Positions 5,387 through 11,406 of a stretch of DNA of 11,406 nucleotides are shown in pieces. Under the pieces are notes generated by a model. The model had not been told where the DNA came from and searched no databases. It saw only the letters and a program-made list of their open reading frames with translations. Made by a program: the position numbers and the translations under genes. Each line of letters starts with the position of its first letter. Position 1 is the first letter of the stretch. The stretch is from NCBI GenBank assembly GCA_938038825.1, contig CALHST010000328.1:1-11406 (forward strand), in the 5' to 3' direction. The stretch comes from an uncultured Paracoccaceae bacterium. GTDB lineage: Bacteria > Pseudomonadota > Alphaproteobacteria > Rhodobacterales > Rhodobacteraceae.

Positions 5387-6679
5387 ATGCCTGACGTGAC
5401 CCAAGACGACATCGGCGCCTATATCGCCAAGGCTGGCATGGCCGCATGGGACGTGCCGGGAATTGATACAACTACGCCACGTCGCGATCTGAAAACTGTT
5501 GGCATCATCGGGGCAGGGACCATGGGCGGTGGCATCGCGATGAATTTTGCGACGGCTGGGTTTGATGTGAAGATCGTGGAAACCACGCAAGACGCGCTGG
5601 ATCGTGGTTTGAAAGTTGTTCGGGGCAATTATCAACGATCCGCAGACAAGGGCCGGTTCCCGCAGGACGAGGTTGAGGCCCGCATGGGTCGTTTTGACGG
5701 TCGGCTTGCCTTGGCTGATTTGGCAGAGTGCGATCTGGTGATCGAAGCCGTTTTCGAAAACATGGATCTAAAAAAGCAGATCTTCACAGAATTGAACCGC
5801 GTCATGAAACCGGGTGCGATTTTGGCAACAAACACCTCGGCTTTGGATATTGACGAAATCGCGTCTGTCACGGATCGGCCTGCGGACGTGATTGGGCTGC
5901 ATTTCTTCTCCCCGGCCAATGTGATGAAGCTGCTTGAAATCGTGCGCGCGGCCAAAACGGCGGACGATGTGGTCGCGACTTGTATGGACTTGGCCAAAAC
6001 GATCAACAAGGTGGCGACACTGGTCGGCGTGTGCCCCGGCTTTGTTGGCAATCGGATTTTGTTCGCACGTCAAATTCAGGCGCAAAAGCTTCTCTATCAA
6101 GGGGTTTTACCGTGGGACGTGGATGCGGCGCTGAACGCATTTGGTTTCAAGATGGGGCCTTTTCAAATGTCAGATTTGGCAGGGCTGGATATTGGTTGGT
6201 CCAAAGGGGCCACGACGGACAACCCCATTCGTGACCGGTTGTGCGAGATGGATCGCCGGGGGCAAAAGACGCAAGCCGGCTTTTACGACTATGATGAGGC
6301 GCGCCGCCCGATCCCTTCGGACGTGACGGCGGGAATTATCCAAGACATCACCGGTGCCGCGCCAATCCAAATGCCGGCGGACGAGATTTTGAAGGTGTTG
6401 CTGCACCCCATGATCAACGAAGCCGTGAAGATTCTGGAAGAAAACAAGGCGCAGCGCCCATCGGATATCGATGTGGTCTGGCTGAATGGTTATGGATGGC
6501 CACCCGATTCAGGTGGGCCGATGCTGTACGGTGATGTGATTGGACCGGGGGCGGTATTAGACACTATGACGCGACTTGGGGCTGAAGATCCGGCATTTTC
6601 ACCGGCGGAACGCCTTCGACAATTGGCGGCCGAAGGCGGTAAATTCACAGAGATTGATACAGGCGGATTGAAAACATGA
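5387..6679 (+). CDS. 3-hydroxyacyl-CoA dehydrogenase with two C-terminal domains
   Basis: A 430-residue NAD-dependent enzyme oxidising 3-hydroxyacyl-CoA to 3-ketoacyl-CoA. The Rossmann motif GAGTMGGG is at 42-49. By spacing with the human enzyme (S137, H158, E170, N208), the full active-site set is present: S151 in NTSAL, H172 in LHFFSP, E184 in LLEIV and N222 in GNRIL. Two 3HCDH C-terminal domains follow (about 218-305 and 340-425), whereas the usual stand-alone enzyme has about 290 residues and only one. The roughly 35 residues before the Rossmann fold resemble the linker after the crotonase domain in FadB/FadJ-type multifunctional enzymes. It therefore looks like the dehydrogenase half of such an enzyme standing alone. 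A Shine-Dalgarno CGGAG (5377-5381) lies five bases before the start. The next gene, a crotonase, overlaps its end by ATGA. Confidence 0.93.
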   Translation: MPDVTQDDIGAYIAKAGMAAWDVPGIDTTTPRRDLKTVGIIGAGTMGGGIAMNFATAGFDVKIVETTQDALDRGLKVVRGNYQRSADKGRFPQDEVEARMGRFDGRLALADLAECDLVIEAVFENMDLKKQIFTELNRVMKPGAILATNTSALDIDEIASVTDRPADVIGLHFFSPANVMKLLEIVRAAKTADDVVATCMDLAKTINKVATLVGVCPGFVGNRILFARQIQAQKLLYQGVLPWDVDAALNAFGFKMGPFQMSDLAGLDIGWSKGATTDNPIRDRLCEMDRRGQKTQAGFYDYDEARRPIPSDVTAGIIQDITGAAPIQMPADEILKVLLHPMINEAVKILEENKAQRPSDIDVVWLNGYGWPPDSGGPMLYGDVIGPGAVLDTMTRLGAEDPAFSPAERLRQLAAEGGKFTEIDTGGLKT

Positions 6680-7455
6680 GCTATGACTTCATCACCACGG
6701 AAACGCGGGGTCACATCCTGTTGGTCACGATGAACCGGCCCGAGGTCTATAATGCCGTTCATGTGGACATGCATCACGAGATGGCCGCGTGTTGGGACGC
6801 GTTTGCCGCCGATCAAAACCTGTGGGTGGCTGTTTTGACTGGGGCAGGGGACAAAGCCTTTTCCGCTGGCAACGATCTGAAAGCCACTGCCAAGGGGGGT
6901 AACAAGAAACCCATGCCTCCGTCAGGTTTTGCTGGCTTGTCGTCGCGTTTTGATCTGGAAAAACCAATCATCGCAGCGGTCAATGGATTTGCCATGGGTG
7001 GCGGGTTCGAAACAGCACTCAGCTGCGACATCATATTAGCCTCTGATAAGGCGAAATTTGCACTGCCCGAGGTCAAGGTTGGCTTTTTCGCCGCCGCATC
7101 CGGCGTTCAGCGTTTGTCGCGTTACGTGGGGCGGCTCGCGGCGCAAGAGATGATGTTGACCGGACGCACCATTGACGCAGCAGAGGCATTGAAAATGGGA
7201 TGCTGCAACGACGTTCTGCCCGCGGATGCCTTGATGGACCGGGCAATGGAACTGGCAGAACAGATGTGCACTGTGTCCCCGTCGGCCGTCAAAGCGACAA
7301 AGCGCGTCTTGAACGACATGTATGACCGCGATGGCATGCAAGGCAGCATTCAATTTTCGCGCGAGGTTATCGCGGATCTGATGCAGACCGAAGATTTCAA
7401 AGAAGGCGTCACGGCCTTTGTCGAAAAACGCGCCCCCAATTGGGTTAACAAATAA
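6676..7455 (+). CDS. Enoyl-CoA hydratase/crotonase family protein, CaiD-like
   Basis: A 259-residue crotonase-fold enzyme, probably hydrating an enoyl-CoA. The first oxyanion-hole segment is AFSAGNDLKA (61-70), and the crotonase signature runs from about 98 to 122 with GFAMGGGFETALSCDII. Two glutamates, E112 (GGGFET) and E132 (ALPEV), sit 20 apart as do the catalytic pair E144/E164 of rat mitochondrial hydratase, so hydratase chemistry is plausible. The SAGNDLKA and FALPEVKVG stretches are closer to carnitinyl-CoA dehydratase (CaiD) types than to classical FadB hydratases. The usual glycine-rich GxGGTQRL loop reads AAASGVQRL (139-147), which may alter the acyl pocket. The start overlaps the dehydrogenase stop (ATGA), tying the two steps together translationally. 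An isomerase or lyase of the same fold cannot be excluded. Confidence 0.92.
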   Translation: MSYDFITTETRGHILLVTMNRPEVYNAVHVDMHHEMAACWDAFAADQNLWVAVLTGAGDKAFSAGNDLKATAKGGNKKPMPPSGFAGLSSRFDLEKPIIAAVNGFAMGGGFETALSCDIILASDKAKFALPEVKVGFFAAASGVQRLSRYVGRLAAQEMMLTGRTIDAAEALKMGCCNDVLPADALMDRAMELAEQMCTVSPSAVKATKRVLNDMYDRDGMQGSIQFSREVIADLMQTEDFKEGVTAFVEKRAPNWVNK

Positions 7456-7476
7456 CGACTTCCGAAAGGGGCTGTC

Positions 7477-8781
7477 ATGTCCGACGCATCGAATTTTGAG
7501 CTGAACAATCTGGAAATGTCCGAAAAGGCCAAACCGCTATTGGCTGCCGTGGTCAAACATATTCGCGAAAACGTGGACCCGATTACGGAAGAGTATTTTG
7601 CATTGGGCGAGGGCCGTGCTGATCGCTGGTCTTATGGGCCCGGTCAGTTGGAGCTGTTGGAAACGGTCAAGCAAAAGGCGCGGGATTCCGGGCTGTGGAA
7701 CTTCTTTTTGCCCAATGCAGAGACGGGAGAGGGCCTTTCAAACCTGGATTACGCCTATATCGCCGCCGAGCTTGGCAAGAACCCTTTGGCGTCTGAGACG
7801 TTGAATTGTTCCGCGCCGGATACGGGCAACATGGAAGTGTTGGAACGGGTGGGCACAGCAGACCAGAAAGAGACGTGGTTAAAACCGCTGTTGGCTGGCA
7901 AGATCCGGTCTGCTTTTGCCATGACAGAGCCTGATGTTGCCTCGTCCGACGCCAAAAACATCTCGACCTCTGCTGTGTTGGACAATGGCGACTGGGTCAT
8001 CAATGGCGAAAAATACTATATTTCCGGGGCCGGGGATCCGCGTTGCAAGATTATGATCGTGATGGTCAAAACCTCGCCCGATGCGGACACCTATCGACAG
8101 CAAAGCCAAATTTTGGTGCCGATGGATACGCCGGGGGTCGAAATATTAGGGCCTATGCACGTGTTTGGGCATGATGATGCGCCGCATGGACATATGCATA
8201 TCAAGTTTACAGATGTGCGCGTGCCAGAAAGCAACGTGTTGTGGGGCGAAGGCAAAGGATTTGAAATCAGCCAAGTGCGCCTTGGGCCGGGCCGGATTCA
8301 CCACTGTATGCGCTCGATCGGGCAGGCGGAAACGGCGCTGGATCTCATGATCGAACGGGGTCTGAACCGGGAAGCGTTTGGCAAAAAGGTTCTGAACCTT
8401 GGCAAGAACATGGAAACCATCAGTCGCGCGAAGATCGAAATTGAATCGATGCGGCTTTTGGTTCTGAAAGCGGCGCGGGCAATGGACGTGCTGGGCAATA
8501 AAGAGGCCCGGATCTGGGTCAGTATGATCAAGGCCAAAGTGCCGGAACAGGTTTGCAGCATTATTGATGAGGCGATGCAGGTGCATGGTGCCACGGGCAT
8601 CAGTCAATGGAGCCCGCTGTCCGGAATGTACACTGCACAGCGCACGTTGAGATATGCGGATGGGCCGGACGAAGTGCATCACCATGTGATTGCCCGCGCG
8701 GAAGTGGCCTCGTTCGAGGCGTCGAACTCCCGCGGTTCTAAGGCGGGGGGCTTTCAGACCAAAAGCCGGAGCGGGCGATGA
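7477..8781 (+). CDS. Acyl-CoA dehydrogenase, ACAD10/11-like
   Basis: A 434-residue FAD-dependent enzyme introducing an alpha-beta double bond into an acyl-CoA and passing electrons to ETF. The flavin-binding stretch FAMTEPDVASSDA is at 147-159, RLGPGRIHHCMR at 268-279 and the QVHGATGI turn at 368-375. RLGPGRIHHCMR and ADGPDEVH (394-401) are the style of the ACAD10/11 group rather than of short- or medium-chain enzymes. D395 takes the place of the glutamate base (E376 of MCAD) that normally sits in YEGTAQI, so the likely catalytic base is aspartate. Some human and bacterial members act on branched or 4-hydroxy-acid-derived substrates, there with a kinase partner; no such kinase is present here. 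Shine-Dalgarno AAAGGGG (7465-7471) precedes the start by five bases. The end overlaps the next gene by ATGA. Confidence 0.93.
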   Translation: MSDASNFELNNLEMSEKAKPLLAAVVKHIRENVDPITEEYFALGEGRADRWSYGPGQLELLETVKQKARDSGLWNFFLPNAETGEGLSNLDYAYIAAELGKNPLASETLNCSAPDTGNMEVLERVGTADQKETWLKPLLAGKIRSAFAMTEPDVASSDAKNISTSAVLDNGDWVINGEKYYISGAGDPRCKIMIVMVKTSPDADTYRQQSQILVPMDTPGVEILGPMHVFGHDDAPHGHMHIKFTDVRVPESNVLWGEGKGFEISQVRLGPGRIHHCMRSIGQAETALDLMIERGLNREAFGKKVLNLGKNMETISRAKIEIESMRLLVLKAARAMDVLGNKEARIWVSMIKAKVPEQVCSIIDEAMQVHGATGISQWSPLSGMYTAQRTLRYADGPDEVHHHVIARAEVASFEASNSRGSKAGGFQTKSRSGR

Positions 8782-9545
8782 CCTTGTTTGATCTGACGGG
8801 CAAAGTTGCGCTGCTCACCGGTGCGTCCAAAGGCATAGGGCTTGAGATGGCCAAGGGGCTGGCATCCCATGGGGCGACTGTTGTGATTTCGGCCCGTAAG
8901 CAAGACGCGTTGGATGTGGCAGTGGCCGAGATCAACGCGCTTGGCGGTGGTACGGCCCATGCGGTCAGCTGCCATGTCGGGCATAAAGAACAATTGCAGG
9001 CGTTGGTTGATAAGACCCACGACGTGGCAGGCCCCATTGACGTGGTGATCGGGAATGCCGGCGTGAACCCGTATTACGGAAAGACGTCTGAAATCCCGGA
9101 TGATGCCTATGAAAAGACAATGGCCGTAAATGTGCAGTCTAATCTGTGGCTGGCGCAGATGGTGGCGCCGGACATGGTGGCCAAAGGTGCGGGTTCCATG
9201 GCCTTCACGTCCTCGATTGGGGCCTTCAAGGCGTCTGACAGCCTGGGGACCTATGGCATGTCTAAACTGGCGTTGATTGGTTTGGTGCGCAATCTGGCCG
9301 AGGAATTTGGCCCCGCGGGTATCCGGTTTAATGCCATTTGTCCCGGATTGGTCAAAACCGACTTCGCCCGCGAACTGTGGGACAATCCCGAGGTCGAAGC
9401 GCGTTACACCAAACGCATTCCGTTACGCCGATTGGGCGAGCCAGAGGATTTTGCCGGGCTGGCTGTCTTTCTGGCATCAAACGCAAGCCGCTATATGACG
9501 GGTCAGGCTTTGACCGTCTGTGGTGGATCAAGTATGTGGGCCTAA
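8778..9545 (+). CDS. SDR family oxidoreductase, DHRS4-like
   Basis: A 255-residue classical short-chain dehydrogenase/reductase interconverting an alcohol and a ketone with NAD(P)H. The cofactor motif TGASKGIG is at 14-21, NAG at 93-95, N118, and the S146-Y159-K163 catalytic set is in the expected 13 and 4 spacing. An arginine (R40) after the second strand is compatible with NADP preference. The segment ICPGLVKTDFARELW and the tail TGQALTVCGGSS resemble DHRS4-type carbonyl/retinol reductases. Shine-Dalgarno GGAG (8768-8771) lies six bases before the ATG, which overlaps the acyl-CoA dehydrogenase stop. It could oxidise a ring or side-chain hydroxyl of the substrate or its CoA ester; the position acted on is not readable. 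Confidence 0.93.
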   Translation: MTLFDLTGKVALLTGASKGIGLEMAKGLASHGATVVISARKQDALDVAVAEINALGGGTAHAVSCHVGHKEQLQALVDKTHDVAGPIDVVIGNAGVNPYYGKTSEIPDDAYEKTMAVNVQSNLWLAQMVAPDMVAKGAGSMAFTSSIGAFKASDSLGTYGMSKLALIGLVRNLAEEFGPAGIRFNAICPGLVKTDFARELWDNPEVEARYTKRIPLRRLGEPEDFAGLAVFLASNASRYMTGQALTVCGGSSMWA

Positions 9546-9546
9546 T

Positions 9547-10317
9547 ATGGATATTTCAGGAAAAATCACCGTCATCACCGGGGCTGCAAGCGGCATTGGC
9601 AAGGCCTTGTGCGTTGCCTTCGCGGCAGAAGGTGCCAAGGCAGTGGTCTGCGTTGATCGCGACGGGGACGGGGCAAAAGCCACAGCAGATCAGATCGGTG
9701 GGCACGCGTTCACTGTGGATGTCGCGAACGAGGCGCAGATCAAAGACATGATTGACGCGGTGGAACGCGACATTGGCCCGATTGATTTGTTTTGGTCGAA
9801 TGCGGGGATCGCTGTTGGTGGCGGCATGGACACCCCGAATGACGAATGGCAACGCACTTGGGACATCAACGTGATGGCCCATGTTTGGGCTGCCCGCCAT
9901 CTTGTTCCGCTGATGGCCGCGCGCGGAGGGGGGTATCTGTTGAACACGTCTTCGGCTGCTGGTTTGCTCAACCAAATTGGCTCCGCGTCTTATGGTGTGA
10001 CCAAACATGCCGCGGTCGGGTTGGCAGAGTGGATCGCGTTGACCCATGGGGACCAAGGGATCAAAGTGTCTGTCTTGTGCCCGCAAGCTGTGCGCACCGA
10101 AATGACACGTGGACATGAAGACCATGTTGCCGCGATTGATGGCATGATGGAACCAGAACCCGTTGCCCAGATTTGCATCCAAGCGATCAAGGACGAAACG
10201 TTTCTGATCCTGCCGCATCCGCAAGTGCGTGACTATATGCGCCACAAGACTGCCGATTATGACCGCTGGATTGGGGGAATGCGCAAATTGAACCGTCAGT
10301 TCGACACGCTTCCCTAG
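9547..10317 (+). CDS. SDR family oxidoreductase
   Basis: A second classical SDR, 256 residues, only distantly like the preceding one. TGAASGIG is at 11-18, an acidic D37 at the end of strand two (CVDRDG) favours NAD, NAG is at 85-87, N108, and the catalytic S136, Y149 and K153 are in normal spacing. The C-terminal tail after about residue 200 is not the usual TGQ...DGG end but a longer hydrophobic/basic stretch (ILPHPQVRDYMRHKT), as in SDRs annotated as hydroxyacyl or cyclic-alcohol dehydrogenases. The start at 9547 was preferred to an ATG nine codons earlier because it falls one base after the previous stop and gives the canonical short N-terminus MDISGKITVITG. Two adjacent SDRs imply two separate redox positions on the substrate or opposite directions. 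Confidence 0.92.
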   Translation: MDISGKITVITGAASGIGKALCVAFAAEGAKAVVCVDRDGDGAKATADQIGGHAFTVDVANEAQIKDMIDAVERDIGPIDLFWSNAGIAVGGGMDTPNDEWQRTWDINVMAHVWAARHLVPLMAARGGGYLLNTSSAAGLLNQIGSASYGVTKHAAVGLAEWIALTHGDQGIKVSVLCPQAVRTEMTRGHEDHVAAIDGMMEPEPVAQICIQAIKDETFLILPHPQVRDYMRHKTADYDRWIGGMRKLNRQFDTLP

Positions 10318-10384
10318 AATTTTCCGCTTAGCGGGAAAAATCTCGCTATGGTGGTTGGATAATCACCTTGGGAGGAAAGTTACC
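10318..10384 (+). promoter_or_regulatory. 67-bp spacer with hairpin, -10-like box and strong RBS
   Basis: This is the only sizeable gap in the operon. TTTTCCGC...GCGGGAAAA (10320-10339) can fold into a short stem with one bulged G, but no T-run follows, so it is not a clear terminator. GATAAT (10358-10363) is five of six to a -10 box, yet no -35 lies 17 bp upstream. The Shine-Dalgarno GGAGGAAAG (10371-10379) fixes the next start at ATG 10385. Partial independent expression of the last gene is possible. Confidence 0.4.
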
Positions 10385-11338
10385 ATGCTGAGTAAAACCT
10401 TTTGCAGTGCAGTCGCAGTCAGTGTGTCTGTTATGGCGGGAAGCGCCATGGCTGCCACGGATTGCGCGCCATCAAAATGGGGCGCGGACGATACGTTGGG
10501 CTCTGCCAATTTGATATCACCAGAGATGACATTAAAGGCCGCCTCTCTGATCAAGCAGGGGAAGTCACAGCCGTTGGGCATTGTCATAGACTCTGAAACG
10601 CCCGCATTTGCGCCGCGATCGTTAAGTTTGCAAGTGGTGCAGCCCAGTCAACAGGGCGGCCAGAAACTGGATCAGTTTGGGTATCCCGGCAATTACAACG
10701 ATGACCTTTTGCAGACATGGGTGGGGATCGGCAGCCAGATTGATGGGTTGGGTCACCTTGGCGAAGGTGGGCTGTATTACAATTGTCTGGACGAAAAAGA
10801 GATCTCGCAAATCACGGGACTGACCAAGCTGGGCGTGCATGACATTCCCCCGCTTGTAGGACGGGGTGTCGTGTTGGACATGGCCGCACATGCGGGTAAA
10901 GAGATGTTGGCCGCCGGGGATCATTTCGGAGAAGCAGAGATCAAAGCAGCCGCAGATGCGCAAGGCGTTGTGATTGGCCAAGGGGACATTGTTCTGTTCC
11001 ACACAGGCTGGACCGACGGGATGTTAGAAAGTGATCCAACCGCATGGGTATCAGGAGAGCCGGGCATAAACGTGTCCGGCGCGCGATATCTCGCGTCGTT
11101 GGATGTTATGGCTGTCGGTGCAGACACGTGGGGAATAGAGCCTATCCCACCTGCGCCCGGTGATGGCGCATTCTATGGCCATGTCGTTTTGTTGCAGGAA
11201 AACGGGATTTATATTCTGGAAACCATGAACACGGGACCGCTGGTGCGCGATGGGGTCAAAGAGTTCATGTTTGTCTTGGGCCAAGCCCGGATCCGCGGCA
11301 CCGTGCAGATGATCATTAACCCAGTGGCCCTGTATTAG
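10385..11338 (+). CDS. Exported cyclase family protein (PF04199-type hydrolase relative)
   Basis: A 317-residue protein with a signal peptide: K4, a hydrophobic core at about 7-19 and a cleavage site AMA|ATD after residue 23, so it should act in the periplasm. The start at 10385 was chosen over a TTG ten codons earlier because of the Shine-Dalgarno at 10371-10375 and because it gives a proper signal peptide. The fold assignment rests on cyclase/kynurenine-formamidase-like marks: GVVLDMA (161-167), GDIVLFHTGW (200-209), EPGI (225-228), GADTWGIEPIP (245-255) and the late H266 before VVLLQENGIYILE. The metal motif HxGTHxDxxxH appears as GIGSQIDGLGH (114-124): D120 and H124 are kept, the first His is Gly and the second Gln. 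Family members hydrolyse cyclic amides or related bonds, for example isatin hydrolase and kynurenine formamidase. Here a ring-opening or hydrolytic step on the pathway substrate outside the cytoplasm is only inference. Confidence 0.87.
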   Translation: MLSKTFCSAVAVSVSVMAGSAMAATDCAPSKWGADDTLGSANLISPEMTLKAASLIKQGKSQPLGIVIDSETPAFAPRSLSLQVVQPSQQGGQKLDQFGYPGNYNDDLLQTWVGIGSQIDGLGHLGEGGLYYNCLDEKEISQITGLTKLGVHDIPPLVGRGVVLDMAAHAGKEMLAAGDHFGEAEIKAAADAQGVVIGQGDIVLFHTGWTDGMLESDPTAWVSGEPGINVSGARYLASLDVMAVGADTWGIEPIPPAPGDGAFYGHVVLLQENGIYILETMNTGPLVRDGVKEFMFVLGQARIRGTVQMIINPVALY

Positions 11339-11352
11339 ACCCTTAGCCGAAC

Positions 11353-11384
11353 AAAAAGAGCGCCGGGGCAAAAAACCGGCGCTC
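11353..11384 (-). terminator. Intrinsic terminator for a minus-strand gene beyond the right edge
   Basis: A perfect nine-base-pair stem GAGCGCCGG/CCGGCGCTC (11358-11366 with 11376-11384) encloses a nine-base loop. On the minus strand it is followed by five T (11357-11353), the standard intrinsic signal. On the plus strand no T-run follows, so it would stop the catabolic operon only weakly, if at all. This implies a convergent gene to the right; minus-strand stop codons are visible at 11397-11403. Confidence 0.75.
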
Positions 11385-11406
11385 AACGGGATAGGCTTAA
11401 TCAGGG

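Noticed and set aside
9520..9546. Earlier start for the second SDR
   Set aside because: It would overlap the end of the first SDR by 26 bases and add nine residues before a typical SDR N-terminus; the ATG at 9547 fits better.
9556..10245. Long minus-strand open frame (229 codons) opposite the second SDR
   Set aside because: It lies wholly antisense to a gene with an intact SDR active site, and its translation is rich in His, Arg and Pro without any motif, as expected for a shadow frame in GC-rich coding DNA.
3670..10317. Levulinate (lva-type) or cyclohexanecarboxylate (ali/bad-type) degradation
   Set aside because: The ligase, ACAD10/11-like and SDR genes recall lva, but the kinase LvaA is missing. 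The ligase, dehydrogenase, crotonase and SDR genes recall ali/bad, but no BadI-type ring hydrolase is seen and the dehydrogenase type differs. Neither can be claimed.
11353..11384. Strong terminator of the catabolic operon
   Set aside because: The hairpin has its T-run only on the minus strand, so it serves a convergent gene; plus-strand termination would be weak at best.
1..11406. CRISPR arrays, tRNA genes, insertion sequences or transposases
   Set aside because: No spaced repeat array, no tRNA-like cloverleaf, no transposase motif and no terminal inverted repeats were found when reading both strands.

Overview
The window looks like part of a RepABC-type plasmid (or chromid) from an alphaproteobacterium, most likely in or near the Rhodobacteraceae. 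The evidence is a minus-strand repA-repB-repC replication and partition operon joined head-to-head to a plus-strand catabolic operon. The species assignment is inference from gene content and protein style.

Left third (1-3222, minus strand, transcribed right to left): repA (MerR-like HTH plus ParA ATPase), repB (ParB family) and repC (replication initiator, running off the left edge). repA and repB are coupled by TAATG. The 176-bp repB-repC gap carries the expected copy-control apparatus. On the plus strand there is a TTGACA promoter and a roughly 50-nt antisense RNA ending in a hairpin plus T-run. On the minus strand there is an intrinsic terminator just before repC. Inside repC, an AT-rich stretch with an out-of-frame 13-bp direct repeat is a good candidate for the replication origin.

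Middle (3223-3669): a divergent regulatory region of about 400 bp. It holds two inverted repeats, one of them a perfect 15-bp palindrome lying in the spacer of a candidate promoter. It also holds a 14-codon leader ORF with an ideal Shine-Dalgarno, whose stop codon overlaps the start of the first catabolic gene.

Right two-thirds (3670-11338, plus strand): a tight operon of seven genes. In order they are an acyl-CoA synthetase, a 3-hydroxyacyl-CoA dehydrogenase with the architecture of the C-terminal half of a FadB/FadJ multifunctional enzyme, a CaiD-like crotonase, an ACAD10/11-like acyl-CoA dehydrogenase, a DHRS4-like SDR, a second SDR, and a secreted cyclase-family (PF04199-type) metal-hydrolase relative. 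Junctions are ATGA overlaps or gaps of 1-21 nt, except a 67-nt gap before the last gene. The set can activate an acid as a CoA thioester, desaturate it, hydrate it and oxidise the alcohol, with two extra alcohol or ketone redox steps and a periplasmic hydrolase. No thiolase, transporter or regulator is visible. The substrate cannot be read from the sequence; the redox enzymes and the cyclase relative suggest an oxygenated or alicyclic carboxylic acid rather than a plain fatty acid.

The right edge ends in an intrinsic terminator oriented for a minus-strand gene lying beyond the window.
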